NCBI RefSeq assembly: GCF_002002725.1
Contig: NZ_MUNW01000034.1
Span: 1 to 64,000, forward strand
Direction of reading: 5' to 3'
Origin: Sinorhizobium sp. A49
Lineage (GTDB): Bacteria; Pseudomonadota; Alphaproteobacteria; Rhizobiales; Rhizobiaceae
Length of the DNA: 64,000 nt
The notes beneath the pieces are model-generated. The model was not told the DNA's origin. It ran no database searches and was given only the letters and a program-made list of their open reading frames with translations. The stretch's first letter is position 1. The number at the start of each line of letters is the position of its first letter. Position numbers and translations under genes: made by a program. This document shows positions 16,167-26,048 of the stretch, in pieces.

Positions 16167-17270
16167 TTACGCCTCGACGCGCGCCTGACCATGGCTGACT
16201 TCGCCGTTGAGCTCGGCCTGACGCTCCCGCTTGTTGTAGCGGATCGACGACCATAGCGAGATACCGATCAGGGCAGCGCCGCCAAGGCCGGTGATCACTT
16301 CGGGGATGTGCACCAGCGTCTGGAAGTACATCACCACCGAGAGGATCAGGATCGCGTAGAACGCGCCGTGCTCCAGGTAGCGGTACTCGCTGAGTGTACC
16401 CTTCTCCACCAGCATGATCGTCATCGAGCGCACGTACATCGCGCCGATGCCAAGGCCGATGGCGATGACGAAGAGGTTCTGCGTCAGGGCGAAGGCGCCG
16501 ATGACGCCATCGAACGAGAAGCTCGCATCAAGAACTTCGAGGTAAAGGAAGGCACCGAAGCCGCCCTTTGCCGCCGCGTCCAGCGTCTGCTGCGACGCGT
16601 CGAGCAGTCCGCCGATCACCTCGACGGCGAGGAAGGTCAGCAGGCCATAGATGCCCGAATAGACGAAGGTATGCGCCTCGGCGGGATCGAGCAGCCTGGA
16701 GAAGCCAAGGATGAGCGCGAGCACGAAGGCAATTTCGATGCCCTTGATCGTGGCGAAGCGCGCCATCTTGCTTTCGACCCAGGCGATCCAGTGCACATCC
16801 TTCTCATGGTCGAAGAAGTAGGTGAGGCCGACCATCATCAGGAAGGTGCCGCCGAAGGCTGCGATTGGCAGATGCGCATCGTTCATGATGCGGGCATATT
16901 CCTCAGGCTTGGTCGCTGCCAGCATGATCGCGTCGATCGGGCCGATGCTTGCCGCGATAACGACGATGAGCAGCGGGAAGACGATGCGCATGCCGAAGAC
17001 GGCGATGATGATGCCCCAGGTCAGGAAGCGGTGCTGCCATTCCGGGGTCATGTCCTTCAGCTTGTTGGCATTGACGATCGCATTGTCGAATGACAACGAG
17101 ATTTCGAGAACCGCCAACACGGTGCAGATGAAAAAGACGGTCGCCATGCCGCCGATTGTACCGGTCGACTGCCAGCCGAGCCAGGCGCCGAGCACCAGGC
17201 CGACCACGGTGACGATGAAGGCCCACTTGAAATAGCCGAGCGAGCTTGCGTGCGTGTGAGGCTGCGTCAT
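16167..17270 (-). CDS. TerC/DUF475-family integral membrane protein
   Basis: A 367-residue protein with about nine membrane helices. It carries the TerC acidic membrane motifs: LEISLSFDNAIVNANKL near residues 54-70 and EVLDASFSFDGVIGAFALT in the second half, each with Glu/Asp residues thought to bind a metal. The start at 17270 has an aaggagg ribosome-binding site; an upstream extension to 17357 lacks one. Family members act in metal (Mn2+) homeostasis or tellurite resistance at the inner membrane. A leader of up to about 360 bases precedes it. Some TerC genes are under a yybP-ykoY Mn2+ riboswitch, but its conserved loops were not found here. Confidence 0.8.
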   Translation of the reverse strand: MTQPHTHASSLGYFKWAFIVTVVGLVLGAWLGWQSTGTIGGMATVFFICTVLAVLEISLSFDNAIVNANKLKDMTPEWQHRFLTWGIIIAVFGMRIVFPLLIVVIAASIGPIDAIMLAATKPEEYARIMNDAHLPIAAFGGTFLMMVGLTYFFDHEKDVHWIAWVESKMARFATIKGIEIAFVLALILGFSRLLDPAEAHTFVYSGIYGLLTFLAVEVIGGLLDASQQTLDAAAKGGFGAFLYLEVLDASFSFDGVIGAFALTQNLFVIAIGLGIGAMYVRSMTIMLVEKGTLSEYRYLEHGAFYAILILSVVMYFQTLVHIPEVITGLGGAALIGISLWSSIRYNKRERQAELNGEVSHGQARVEA

Positions 17271-17718
17271 CGACGGGCCTCCTTCGAGCGCACGACGCCC
17301 GGTTCGGAGAAGAAGTGGGGTTTGGAAACGAAAACACGCACGGCCGAAAGGGCACATGCGTTAGGCATGAGATCAGTTTTCATGGTAGCTAATCCGCCGG
17401 CTCATTTGCTGGCGGTACCGACATCACGAGAGCGCCGTAAAAACTCTCGCCAGAGGGGCCCGGCACCAGTGTTCATCCCGCGGTCCGATGTCTGGACGGC
17501 GAGATTGTCTCTTAACTAGCAGCGCCGCACGTTACGTCAAGAGGCAACGCTGTCTCTGCCGTGCCGATCTGGCACTCCCCGATCGAAATCCCGATAGCAG
17601 ATCGCGGCGGCTCGGCCCGTAATCATTCGCAAAACTTATGGTCCCATACGCAGAGCGCGATGGATCGGCGCGCTGGAATGTGCAAAAGGCACGGGGAACA
17701 CGTTTGAAAGCCACTCCC
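17271..17718. promoter_or_regulatory. 448-base divergent region between TerC and EamA genes
   Basis: No supported gene. It must hold promoters for both divergent genes. The hairpin-rich leader on the TerC side is unexplained; no riboswitch consensus was recognised by eye. Confidence 0.35.
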
Positions 17719-18627
17719 ATGACCATCATAGCCACCTCCGCCACCGCGCCGAACGCCGCTCGGACGGGTGTCATCATCATGCTTCTCGGCATGCTGATGT
17801 TTTCGCTCAACGACGTCATGGGCAAATGGCTGGTGGCAACCTATTCCGTCAGCCAGTTGATGGTCATCCGCAGCATCGCAGCATTGCTCGTGCTTTCGCC
17901 GTTCATCCTCAAGCGCGGCCTGCGCTCTATGTTGCAGGTCGAGCGGCCGTGGCTCCAGGCGCTGCGCTCGCTGCTTTTTGCCGTGGACGCATCGGCCTTC
18001 TATTTCGCCGTCGCCTACATGCCGCTTGCCGACACGATGACCTATTGGCTGGCAGCGCCGATCTACGTTGCCGCCGCCTCGCCGTTCCTGCTCGGTGAGA
18101 AGGTTGGCTGGAGGCGCTGGACGGCGATCCTCATCGGCTTTGCCGGCGTCGTCATTGCGCTCGAGCCGTCGAAGGACACGTTCAGCCTGCCGGCGCTGAT
18201 TGCCCTTGTCGGCAGTGCGGCATTTGCATTCGCGCTGATGCTTGGCCGCACCTTGCGCTCGACCCCCGATACGACGCTGGTCTTCTGGCAGGTGATCGGT
18301 GCGCTTGTCTTTTCGCTCGTCGGCGTTGCCGCCAACCCGGCCGGATGGGCTCCCGTTGACGGCGAGGCCATCCTTCAGCTCGGCATGCTTGGCATCGTTG
18401 CGATGCTCGCGCACATCCTGGTCAACCGCGCTCTGAAGCTTGCCGATGCGGCCACAGTGGTGCCGCTGCAATACACGCTGCTGCTCTGGGCCGTCGTCTT
18501 CGGCTGGTTCTTCTTCGGCGATATGCCGCGCCCGACCGTCATCATCGGTGCCGGATTGATCGTTGCCTCGGGCCTCTTTATCTTCTTCCGCGAGCAGCAG
18601 TTGAAGAGGCAGAGCCGAAACATCTAG
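17719..18627 (+). CDS. EamA/DMT-family transporter
   Basis: A 302-residue protein with ten predicted membrane helices arranged as two EamA repeats (residues about 15-145 and 155-290). Conserved features are MFSLNDVMGKWLV in helix 1, ALRSLLFAVDASAFYFAVAYMPLADTMT in helices 3-4, and the repeat-2 counterpart DAATVVPLQYTLLLWAVVFGWFFFGD. Drug/metabolite transporters of this type usually export amino acids or metabolites. The start at 17719 gives the normal family length. The transported compound cannot be inferred. Confidence 0.88.
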   Translation: MTIIATSATAPNAARTGVIIMLLGMLMFSLNDVMGKWLVATYSVSQLMVIRSIAALLVLSPFILKRGLRSMLQVERPWLQALRSLLFAVDASAFYFAVAYMPLADTMTYWLAAPIYVAAASPFLLGEKVGWRRWTAILIGFAGVVIALEPSKDTFSLPALIALVGSAAFAFALMLGRTLRSTPDTTLVFWQVIGALVFSLVGVAANPAGWAPVDGEAILQLGMLGIVAMLAHILVNRALKLADAATVVPLQYTLLLWAVVFGWFFFGDMPRPTVIIGAGLIVASGLFIFFREQQLKRQSRNI

Positions 18628-18717
18628 CCGGCGGACGATCGGAAAATCTTAGGAAGGGTTCCAACCTCCTTCGTACTCTGATACCTCGTGGCCGTCTCAA
18701 CGCTGAAGGGGGCTCAC

Positions 18718-19113
18718 TTGGCCAAGGCAATCCATTCGATGATCCGGGTGCTCGACGAACAGAAGTCGCTCGACTTCTACAGAGTGGCATTCGGGCTTTC
18801 CATTGCCGAACGGCTCGACTTCGATACCTTCACCCTGGTCTATCTCAGCAACGAAGACAGCGAATTCGAGCTCGAGTTGACAATCAACAAGGATCGCACT
18901 GAGCCCTATCAGCTCGGCGACGGCTACGGCCACCTCGCCTTGTCGGTGAGCGATCTCGACGACGAACACAAGCGGATGACCGAGGCTGGCCTTGGCCCCA
19001 ACAAGATCGTCGAGTTCAATCGCGACGGTGCGCTTCTGGCGCGGTTCTTCTTCATCACCGATCCTGATGGCTACAAGATCGAAGTGCTGCAGCGCCACGG
19101 ACGCTACAAGTGA
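18718..19113 (+). CDS. VOC-family protein, lactoylglutathione-lyase-like
   Basis: A 131-residue single-domain protein. The proposed start is the TTG at 18718, preceded by gaaggggg, which gives MAKAIHSMIRVLDEQKSLDF; a GTG at 18688 would add ten residues. It has the paired beta-alpha-beta-beta-beta units of vicinal-oxygen-chelate enzymes. Metal-ligand candidates are His6 (AIHSMIRV), Glu in FELELTI, His in GYGHLALSV, and Glu in DPDGYKIEVLQ, matching glyoxalase I. It would convert hemithioacetal of methylglyoxal and glutathione to lactoylglutathione. The metal site is complete, but the substrate remains inferred. Confidence 0.8.
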   Translation: MAKAIHSMIRVLDEQKSLDFYRVAFGLSIAERLDFDTFTLVYLSNEDSEFELELTINKDRTEPYQLGDGYGHLALSVSDLDDEHKRMTEAGLGPNKIVEFNRDGALLARFFFITDPDGYKIEVLQRHGRYK

Positions 19114-19242
19114 TCACGTGACAGCGATCACGATCAATCGAAACAATACCGATTATCGCGCCTATCTATTTCGCTTATAGCCAGAGCGGACGTAGTGTTC
19201 TCCGGAAGCATCAAGAAAGATGCGCCAACAAGGGGAACGACG

Positions 19243-20019
19243 ATGAAAAAACAGATTGCAGCGATCGTGCTGGCTGTCATGGCAACGGCAAGTTCGGCGA
19301 GTGCGGCCGACAAGATCAAGATCGGCACAGAAGGCGCCTATCCACCTTTCAACTTCATCGATTCGGCCGGCAAGATCGGCGGCTTCGACGTCGACATCGG
19401 GCTGGCCCTTTGCGAACGCATGAAAGCGGAGTGCGAGGTTGTCGCGCAGGATTGGGACGGCATCATCCCCGGTCTTCTCGCCAAGAAATACGACCTCATC
19501 ATCGCCTCGATGTTCATCACCGAGGATCGCAAGAAGCAGGTCGCCTTCACCAATCCCTACTATCTCGCGGCGATGACGCATGTTGCGCCAAAGGGCGCTG
19601 GGATCACCACGTTCACCAACGAGGCCCTCAAAGGCAAGGTGATCGGCGCGCAGTCGGGCACCACGCAGGCCGACTTCATCGCCGCTGCCTACCCGGACGC
19701 GGACATCAAGCTCTACCCGACGCAAGACGAAGCCAATCTCGATATGGTCAACGGTCGCCTCGATCTTCAGGTCGGCGACATGCTGCCGCTTCTGGATTGG
19801 GTGACGAAGAACGACGACGGCAAGGCCTGCTGCGAAATCATCGGCGAGCCGATCACTGACAAGAAGTTCGTCGGCGACGGCGTCGGCATCGCCGTGCGCC
19901 AGGACGATAATGCGCTGCGCGAAAAGCTCAACAAGGCGCTCGACGAAATTCGCGCCGACGGTACCTACAAGAAGATCAACGACAAGTACTTCACGGTCGA
20001 CGTCTACACGATGAAATAA
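19243..20019 (+). CDS. Amino-acid ABC transporter periplasmic binding protein
   Basis: A 258-residue protein with signal peptide MKKQIAAIVLAVMATASSAS and cleavage near SASA. It belongs to the lysine/arginine/ornithine/histidine-type binding proteins: IGTEGAYPPFNFIDSAGKIGGFDVDI at the N-terminus, then QDWDGIIPGLLAKKYDLIIASM, FTNPYY, and IGAQSGTTQADFI, where the conserved Arg/Thr loop binds the amino-acid carboxylate. The C-terminal ALDEIRADGTYKKINDKYF is typical. No permease or ATPase genes adjoin, so the rest of the transporter lies elsewhere. A terminator-like hairpin follows at 20035-20059, so it is transcribed alone. Confidence 0.88.
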   Translation: MKKQIAAIVLAVMATASSASAADKIKIGTEGAYPPFNFIDSAGKIGGFDVDIGLALCERMKAECEVVAQDWDGIIPGLLAKKYDLIIASMFITEDRKKQVAFTNPYYLAAMTHVAPKGAGITTFTNEALKGKVIGAQSGTTQADFIAAAYPDADIKLYPTQDEANLDMVNGRLDLQVGDMLPLLDWVTKNDDGKACCEIIGEPITDKKFVGDGVGIAVRQDDNALREKLNKALDEIRADGTYKKINDKYFTVDVYTMK

Positions 20020-20034
20020 GTCAGACCCGCAACG

Positions 20035-20059
20035 ACCGGCCGCCGTCAGGGCGGCCGGT
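20035..20059 (+). terminator. GC-rich hairpin after the amino-acid binding-protein gene
   Basis: The arms accggccgcc (20035-20044) and ggcggccggt (20050-20059) flank a five-base loop, 16 bases after the stop. No T-run follows. Confidence 0.55.
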
Positions 20060-20271
20060 GCCGCGGTCGATCGAGACGCACACGCCCAGAGCGCCATCCA
20101 ACACGGCAGCGTCAGATGGCGCTTCCGATCGCTGAAGTGCCAACGCCTTTAGGTCTTCGCTGCATACCCGAGAAGTTTTCGTGAGGTGTCTCGTCAAATC
20201 GTTTGGCAGAGCGCTCACATGCGATATCAATGCTTTTGCCGACTCCAACATGAAATGCCGCGAAAGCCACG

Positions 20272-20973
20272 ATGCCGAACCAAGTCCTCGAAGACCTTGC
20301 CGCCTTGCTCAGCAGGCCAGTGGAAGACCTTCTCCGCTCGATTCCACAATTGCGAGACGAGCCATCCCGTGCCCTGCTCGAGCAACTGCTGCCCCTCATG
20401 GCACCAGCGCCAAGACGGGCCCCATCCGGTGTGGATGTGTTCAGCAGCGACGACGCACGGCTTCGGGCGCAAATACTGAACTACCACGCGACAGAACTGA
20501 TGACGGATCGCGAACGCGCGCAGTTTCTCGGGCTGCCCGATGGATGCCGAATCCGCGAACGGGCAAAGATCCTGGCTCCTGAAAAGCTCGAATGCGGGGA
20601 AAATGTTTGGATTGGGGAAGGCGCTGTGCTTGATGCCCAGGGCGGCTTGGAAATTGGCGACAACACCCAAATTGGTCTCGGCGTGATGGTCTGGAGCCAT
20701 ACCAGTCATCGGCAGGCCACCAGCGGTGAAACAGGATCCTCCCGCGACAAAATTGCCTACCGGCGCACCCGCATCGGCAGCAACTGCTTCATAGCCGGCC
20801 CGTCCGTCGTTGCACCAGGCGTCACGATAGGAGACAGGGTGATTATTTCGCCCCTTACCTTCGTGGACCGCGACCTTGCCGATGACGAAGTACTGAGCGG
20901 TCCTCGTTCTTTAAAAAAACTGGAAGACCGGGTTGCCGCACTCGAGGCACAGTTGGCAGCCCAAAAGAGCTGA
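20272..20973 (+). CDS. Hexapeptide-repeat (left-handed beta-helix) acyltransferase
   Basis: A 233-residue protein. Its first 85 residues are helical (EDLAALLSRPVEDLLRSI...QLLPLMAP). A left-handed beta-helix of hexapeptide repeats follows from about residue 95 (IRERAKILAPEKLECGENVW, GDNTQIGLGVMVWSHTSHR, IGSNCFIAGPSVVAPGVTIG). It ends with a short coiled coil (LKKLEDRVAALEAQLAAQ). WSHTSHR supplies the probable catalytic His seen in sugar O/N-acetyltransferases. It lies ahead of a nucleotide-sugar cassette on the same strand, 266 bases upstream of the oxidoreductase gene, so it may modify the same glycan. Confidence 0.8.
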   Translation: MPNQVLEDLAALLSRPVEDLLRSIPQLRDEPSRALLEQLLPLMAPAPRRAPSGVDVFSSDDARLRAQILNYHATELMTDRERAQFLGLPDGCRIRERAKILAPEKLECGENVWIGEGAVLDAQGGLEIGDNTQIGLGVMVWSHTSHRQATSGETGSSRDKIAYRRTRIGSNCFIAGPSVVAPGVTIGDRVIISPLTFVDRDLADDEVLSGPRSLKKLEDRVAALEAQLAAQKS

Positions 20974-21239
20974 GCATTCCCCAGACGGTCCTGCCGCAAG
21001 ACACCTGCGCGCTGGCCTCGATCAAGCGGCGCGCGGGCAGCGCCTCCAAACCTGCGTTCGCCTTCAGGCATCCTCTGATCGCACCATGCCATTCTCCTGA
21101 CCGCGCAGATCGAAGGTCCCCACCCCATTGCTGCGCGCCAGATGTGACGCTGCAACACCGCAAATGCTAACTTCCACGTCAGGCCCAAGCAAGCTTTCCT
21201 CGCAATATGAACCTACGCGGTTGCTTGAGAGGAATCAGC

Positions 21240-22280
21240 ATGATCAGGGTCGCATTGTGCGGGATGGGGTATTGGGGACGAAATCTTTTTCGGGTGCTAT
21301 CAAGCAACCCCGGCATTGAACTCGCCGCCGTCGTCGATCTGAAACCGGACCTCGCAGAAAAGCTGCGCCAGTCGCATCCACGGATCATGGTCCACGCCGA
21401 CGCTAGCGCCGTCATGGCCGATCCGACGATCGACGCCGTCGTCATCGCGACACCGGTATCGTCGCACTACGACCTGGCGCGCGCAGCCCTTGAGGCTCGC
21501 AAGCACGTCATGGTCGAAAAGCCGATGTGCGCGTCCAGCGCCGAGGCGAGCGACCTCGTTGCACGGGCCGAGGCTTACGGGCTGACCCTGATGGTCGACC
21601 ACACCTTCCTGTTTCACCCGGCCGTGCTGAAGCTGGCGGATCTCGTCCACTCCGGCGCGCTCGGCCACGTTTCCTATTTCGACTCGCAGCGCATCAATCT
21701 TGGGCTCTTCCAGCCAGATGTGAATGTTCTCTGGGATCTGGCCCCGCACGATCTGTCGATCCTCGACTTCCTCTTCGGCATCGAACCTGTCGATGTCGAG
21801 GCCAGCGGGTATTGCCACGTCAATGAGGGTTCGCCTGACATCAGCTATCTGACGCTGCACTATCCCAATTCGATGGTGGCTCATCTCAATCTGAGCTGGA
21901 TGTCGCCGGTAAAGCTTCGCCGGGTGGCTATCGGCGGCAGCGAACAGATGGTCGTCTGGGACGATCTTAACCGCGACGAACCGCTGAAAATCTACGATTC
22001 CGGCATCACCTTCCATTCGAAGCAGGAACGGGATCTCATCCTGCCGAATTACCGGATAGGATCCGTTTCTTCGCCCCGACTTGCAACGTCCGAGCCGCTT
22101 GTCGATGTCGTCGAGCACTTCCGGCAATCCATTACGAAACAAGTCACCTGCAAGACAGATGGGCGCCTTGGCCTTCGCGTCGTGCGGACCCTGGAGCGCG
22201 CGCAAGCCGCGCTTGATCTCAGCCTTCGTCGCGTCCGCGGGTTCATGCCCGCCTCCATCAACGCAGTAGCCGCGGAATAA
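21240..22280 (+). CDS. Gfo/Idh/MocA-family nucleotide-sugar oxidoreductase (WbpB-like)
   Basis: A 346-residue protein. The N-terminal Rossmann domain starts MIRVALCGMGYWGRNLFRVL with the GxGxxG-like nucleotide loop, followed by the VIATPVSSHYDLARAALEARKHVMVEKPM block carrying the catalytic EKP Lys. The C-terminal sheet includes DLAPHDLSILDFLFG. A gagagga ribosome-binding site precedes the ATG. Its order with an epimerase, DegT aminotransferases and a hexapeptide acetyltransferase resembles pathways for 3-amino-3-deoxy sugars, in which such an enzyme oxidises the 3-hydroxyl of a UDP-sugar before transamination. It starts a tightly spaced operon; the epimerase gene begins 4 bases later. Confidence 0.85.
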   Translation: MIRVALCGMGYWGRNLFRVLSSNPGIELAAVVDLKPDLAEKLRQSHPRIMVHADASAVMADPTIDAVVIATPVSSHYDLARAALEARKHVMVEKPMCASSAEASDLVARAEAYGLTLMVDHTFLFHPAVLKLADLVHSGALGHVSYFDSQRINLGLFQPDVNVLWDLAPHDLSILDFLFGIEPVDVEASGYCHVNEGSPDISYLTLHYPNSMVAHLNLSWMSPVKLRRVAIGGSEQMVVWDDLNRDEPLKIYDSGITFHSKQERDLILPNYRIGSVSSPRLATSEPLVDVVEHFRQSITKQVTCKTDGRLGLRVVRTLERAQAALDLSLRRVRGFMPASINAVAAE

Positions 22281-22284
22281 TCCA

Positions 22285-23298
22285 ATGCAAAACACATCAT
22301 CGTCCGAGACCGTCAACGCCCTGAAGGGCAAGCGCATCCTGGTCACTGGAGGTGCCGGCTTCGTTGGCTCGCATATCGTCGAACAGTTGATGCAGCAGGA
22401 CGTCGCAAAGGTCGTCGTTATCGACAACATGGTGCGCGGTAGGCTCGCCAATCTTGCATCCGTTGCCCACCCTGATCGCCTTGACGTGATCAACGCAGAC
22501 ATTCGCGATCGTGACCTGCTCGACGGCTTGATCGGCAACAGCGACGTCGTTTTCCATCAGGCGGCACTGCGCATCACCCATTGCGCTGCCGAACCGCGCC
22601 ATGCCTTCGAAGTGATGGGGCAATCGACATTTGATCTTATCGAATCCTGTGTAAAGCACCGCGTCGAAAAGCTCATCGCCGCTTCTTCGGCCTCGATCTA
22701 CGGGCTTGCACCGGAGTTTCCGACAACCGAAGCCGCTGCGCCCTATGCCGACCGGACGCTCTACGGCGGGCTCAAGTTGCTCAACGAAAGCCTACTTCGC
22801 TCGTTCAACGACATGTTTGGCCTCAACTACTGCGCCCTACGCTATTTCAACGTCTACGGCACGCGCATGGATATCCATGGTCGCTACACCGAGGTGCTGA
22901 TCCGCTGGATGGAGCGTATCGCCGCCGGACAGGCACCGATCATCTTCGGCGACGGTCTGCAGACGATGGACTTCATCGATGTCCGCGACATTGCCCGCGC
23001 CAATATCGCAGCGGCGCTCTCGCCTGCATCCGATGAGGTCTACAACGTTGCCTCGGGCGAGGAAGTGTCTCTCAAGCAACTTGCCGATGCGCTGCTGAAG
23101 ACGATGGGGCGGCCGGACCTTTCGATCGAATACATGCCGGCGCGAAGCGTCAATCCGGTCGAGCGGCGCCTCGCCGATCCGACCAAGGCAAAAGAACACC
23201 TGGGTTTCGAGGCGACGATCAGCCTCGAGCAGGGGCTTTCCGATCTGGTCGTCTGGTGGCAGCAGGAACGCGCGCTCTCGATGGAGGCAGCGCAATGA
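22285..23298 (+). CDS. NAD-dependent nucleotide-sugar epimerase/dehydratase
   Basis: A 337-residue extended short-chain dehydrogenase. The NAD-binding loop is [20 protein letters not shown] at residues 15-34. The active site shows ASSASIYG and [12 protein letters not shown] (YxxxK), followed by [15 protein letters not shown] and [17 protein letters not shown], where nucleotide sugar binds. The C-terminal part contains the usual [18 protein letters not shown]. It resembles UDP-glucose/GlcNAc 4-epimerases and related 4,6-dehydratases. The next gene's start overlaps its stop by 4 bases, so translation is coupled. Confidence 0.88.
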   Translation: MQNTSSSETVNALKGKRILVTGGAGFVGSHIVEQLMQQDVAKVVVIDNMVRGRLANLASVAHPDRLDVINADIRDRDLLDGLIGNSDVVFHQAALRITHCAAEPRHAFEVMGQSTFDLIESCVKHRVEKLIAASSASIYGLAPEFPTTEAAAPYADRTLYGGLKLLNESLLRSFNDMFGLNYCALRYFNVYGTRMDIHGRYTEVLIRWMERIAAGQAPIIFGDGLQTMDFIDVRDIARANIAAALSPASDEVYNVASGEEVSLKQLADALLKTMGRPDLSIEYMPARSVNPVERRLADPTKAKEHLGFEATISLEQGLSDLVVWWQQERALSMEAAQ

Positions 23299-24443
23299 TC
23301 CCCTTGATGCGCCCTCTTGTCGGCCAGGCTGAAGCCGACGCCGTTGCCGCGGTCATCGCCTCCGGTTGGTTGACGCAGGGTCCGCAGGTTCTTGCTTTCG
23401 AAGGCGAATTTGCGGCGATGACCGGTGCGTCCCATGCCTGCGCCGTATCGAACTGCACGACAGCCCTGCATCTGGCGTTGCTCGCAGTTGGTGTCGGACC
23501 CGGAGACGAAGTCATCACGGTCAGCCATAGCTTCATTGCCACGGCCAACTCCATTCACATGTGTGGTGCGACGCCGGTGTTTGCCGATATCGGCCCTGAC
23601 GGTTTCAACATCGATCCGAACGCAATCGCCGCTCTCATCACCCCGCGTACCAAAGCGGTCCTGTGCGTCGATCAGATCGGCATGCCCTGCGACCTTCCGG
23701 CAATATGCGAAGTTGCCCGAGCCCACGGCCTGCGGGTGGTTGAAGATGCAGCCTGCGCAAGCGGGGCGGAAATCCAGGCCAAAGGCACCTGGACCAAGCT
23801 CGGCGGCACGTTCTCCGATGTCGCCTGCTTCTCGTTCCATCCGCGCAAGATCCTAACCACGGGCGAAGGCGGGATGATCACGACGAACGACCCGGAAATC
23901 GACGCACGCTGCCGGCTGCTCCGCCAGCACGGCATGAGTGTTTCGGATCTAACACGCCACAAGTCCAACCGCGTCGTGACCGAAACCTACGACGAATCCG
24001 GCTTCAACTACCGGATGACCGACATGCAGGCGGCGGTCGGGCGCGAGCAACTGAAACGACTGGACAGCATTGTGGCCGAACGTCGTGCACTGGCACGAGG
24101 CTACGCAGAGAGAATGAGCGAAATTGACGGCGTTGCCGTGCCGGCCGAACCCAGCTGGGCACGTTCAAACTGGCAGAGCTACTGTGTCGGCCTGCCTGAG
24201 GCCGCGGATCGGGACGGCGTCATGCAATCCATGCTGGACAAGGGCATCGCCACCCGCCGCGCCATCATGTCGAGCCATCTTGAAAAGCCTTGGAAAAATG
24301 CCCGGAACGGCGGATTGGAACGGTCGGAGAAGGTTAGCCGCACCCATCTCATTCTTCCGCTGTTCAACGGCATGACAGAAGACGAGCAGACGACCGTCGT
24401 CGAAGGTCTGAAGACGTCGCTTTCGGCACAAGGATTAAATTGA
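23295..24443 (+). CDS. DegT/DnrJ/EryC1 sugar aminotransferase, copy 1
   Basis: A 382-residue PLP enzyme. It begins [20 protein letters not shown] and has [45 protein letters not shown] (Asp for the pyridine nitrogen), and [16 protein letters not shown] with the Schiff-base Lys, then the conserved [13 protein letters not shown]. It transfers an amino group to a keto nucleotide-sugar. It overlaps the epimerase gene by 4 bases and the acetyltransferase by one, which fits an aminate-then-acetylate order. The second DegT gene downstream implies that two positions or two sugars are aminated. Confidence 0.9.
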   Translation: MIPLMRPLVGQAEADAVAAVIASGWLTQGPQVLAFEGEFAAMTGASHACAVSNCTTALHLALLAVGVGPGDEVITVSHSFIATANSIHMCGATPVFADIGPDGFNIDPNAIAALITPRTKAVLCVDQIGMPCDLPAICEVARAHGLRVVEDAACASGAEIQAKGTWTKLGGTFSDVACFSFHPRKILTTGEGGMITTNDPEIDARCRLLRQHGMSVSDLTRHKSNRVVTETYDESGFNYRMTDMQAAVGREQLKRLDSIVAERRALARGYAERMSEIDGVAVPAEPSWARSNWQSYCVGLPEAADRDGVMQSMLDKGIATRRAIMSSHLEKPWKNARNGGLERSEKVSRTHLILPLFNGMTEDEQTTVVEGLKTSLSAQGLN

Positions 24444-24934
24444 TGCCGATCGCCGACACTGTTGTCCTGGGTGAGAACGTCATCATCTATCATCCGGATC
24501 TTGCCAATCTCTACGGCTGCACGATCGGTGATGGCACACGTATCGGCACTTTCGTCGAGATCCAATCGGACGTCGAGATCGGCGCGAACTGCAAGATCCA
24601 GTCGCATTGCTTTATTTGCTCTGGCGTCACGATCGAAGACGGCGTCTTCGTCGGGCACGGCGTAATGTTCACCAACGACCGATACCCGCGAGCAATCAAT
24701 GAAGACGGCAGCCTGCAATCGGCAGCCGATTGGACATGCCTGCCGACGCGTGTTTCCAAAGGTGCCTCGATCGGCAGCAACGCAACGATCCTGCCGGATC
24801 TCGTCATCGGTCAACACGCATTGGTAGCCGCTGGTGCCGTCGTGACCCGCAGCGTGCCCGATCACGCTATCGTCGCCGGCAACCCCGCCCGCATCGTCGG
24901 TTCAACTTCTCCTTCGCAACGGACACCCGCATGA
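24443..24934 (+). CDS. Hexapeptide-repeat N-acetyltransferase (WbpD/WlbB-like)
   Basis: A 163-residue trimeric left-handed beta-helix protein: [58 protein letters not shown], then the loop [17 protein letters not shown] with the conserved ND(R/K)xPR motif of UDP-amino-sugar N-acetyltransferases. A final coil reads [20 protein letters not shown]. The ATG at 24443 overlaps the aminotransferase stop (TGATG). It would acetylate the amino group installed by the neighbouring DegT enzyme. It ends in a four-base overlap with the second DegT gene. Confidence 0.87.
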   Translation: MPIADTVVLGENVIIYHPDLANLYGCTIGDGTRIGTFVEIQSDVEIGANCKIQSHCFICSGVTIEDGVFVGHGVMFTNDRYPRAINEDGSLQSAADWTCLPTRVSKGASIGSNATILPDLVIGQHALVAAGAVVTRSVPDHAIVAGNPARIVGSTSPSQRTPA

Positions 24935-26046
24935 ACGCGCACGCCACAGTACCTTTCGTCGATCTCTCGATCCAGTGGAACCAGATCCGTGCCGACGTCA
25001 TGCCCGACGTCGAGCGGCTGTTCGAGGCAAATGCCTTTTGCCTGGGGCCATGGGCCACGGAATTCGAAAAACGCATTGCCGACTATCTGGGTGCACGACA
25101 TGCCGTGGCCGTCAGCAGCGGTAGTGCAGCCCTGCACCTGGCCGTCATTGCCGCCGGAATTCGCCGCGGAGACAAGGTGCTCGTGCCTGCACACACCTTC
25201 ATCGGCACGGTATGGGGTCTTCTCTACGAAGGTGCGATCCCGATCTTCTGCGATGTGGAAGCGGCTACTGGCACCATCGATCTGGCCGATGCCGAACGCC
25301 GGCTCGACGATGGCGTCAAAGCCATCATCCCGGTGCATCTCTACGGGCAGCCTGCCGATATGTCAGCGACCATGGAGTTTGCCCGTCGTCACAGCTTGAC
25401 GGTCATCGAGGATGTCGCCCAGGCGATCGGCGGACGCCACGGCGGCCGCAGTCTCGGAACGATCGGCGACCTCGGTTGTTTCAGCTTCTATCCGGGTAAA
25501 AACCTCGGTGGCGCTGGCGAAGGCGGCCTTATCGTCACCAATGACGACGAGCACGCCAAGGCGCTGCGGGCACTCCGGGATCACGGCCAATCACAGCGTT
25601 ACCTGCACGAACGCATTGGCTACAACTACCGTATGGATGGCATCCAGGCGCTTGTCCTTGGCCACAAGCTTGGACACCTCGACGACTGGACGGATCAACG
25701 GCGCGCTATCGCGACACGTTACAAGAGCGCTCTGGCGGCAACGTCGTTGCAACTGCCCGAGATCGTTCACGGCGACCACGTCTATCACCTTTATGTGGTG
25801 CGTACGGAACGCCGCGACGAACTGAAGGCCTATCTCGACGGACACGGCATCCAGACGGGTTTGCATTACCCGATCCCACTCCACCGGCAACCGTGCCTGC
25901 TTGAAATCGCTGCTGGGCAGTCAAACTTCCCGGTCGCCGAAGAATTTGCATCACAGGGTCTGTCGCTGCCGATGTTCGCCGGCATGCGCGCGGATCAGCA
26001 GCAACGCGTCATCGACGCTGTCCTTGCTTTTTTCGACGGAGAGTAA
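24931..26046 (+). CDS. DegT/DnrJ/EryC1 sugar aminotransferase, copy 2
   Basis: A 371-residue PLP-dependent enzyme starting [20 protein letters not shown]. Key motifs are [68 protein letters not shown] with the catalytic Lys, and [15 protein letters not shown]. The ATG overlaps the acetyltransferase stop by 4 bases; the longer frame up to 24730 is a shadow of that gene. It is only moderately similar to the first copy in this operon, so it probably acts on a different keto sugar. Confidence 0.9.
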   Translation: MNAHATVPFVDLSIQWNQIRADVMPDVERLFEANAFCLGPWATEFEKRIADYLGARHAVAVSSGSAALHLAVIAAGIRRGDKVLVPAHTFIGTVWGLLYEGAIPIFCDVEAATGTIDLADAERRLDDGVKAIIPVHLYGQPADMSATMEFARRHSLTVIEDVAQAIGGRHGGRSLGTIGDLGCFSFYPGKNLGGAGEGGLIVTNDDEHAKALRALRDHGQSQRYLHERIGYNYRMDGIQALVLGHKLGHLDDWTDQRRAIATRYKSALAATSLQLPEIVHGDHVYHLYVVRTERRDELKAYLDGHGIQTGLHYPIPLHRQPCLLEIAAGQSNFPVAEEFASQGLSLPMFAGMRADQQQRVIDAVLAFFDGE

Positions 26047-26048
26047 CC

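Noticed and set aside
17271-17637. yybP-ykoY manganese riboswitch before the TerC gene
   Set aside because: The conserved GGGGAGUA-type loop and its partner could not be found by eye.
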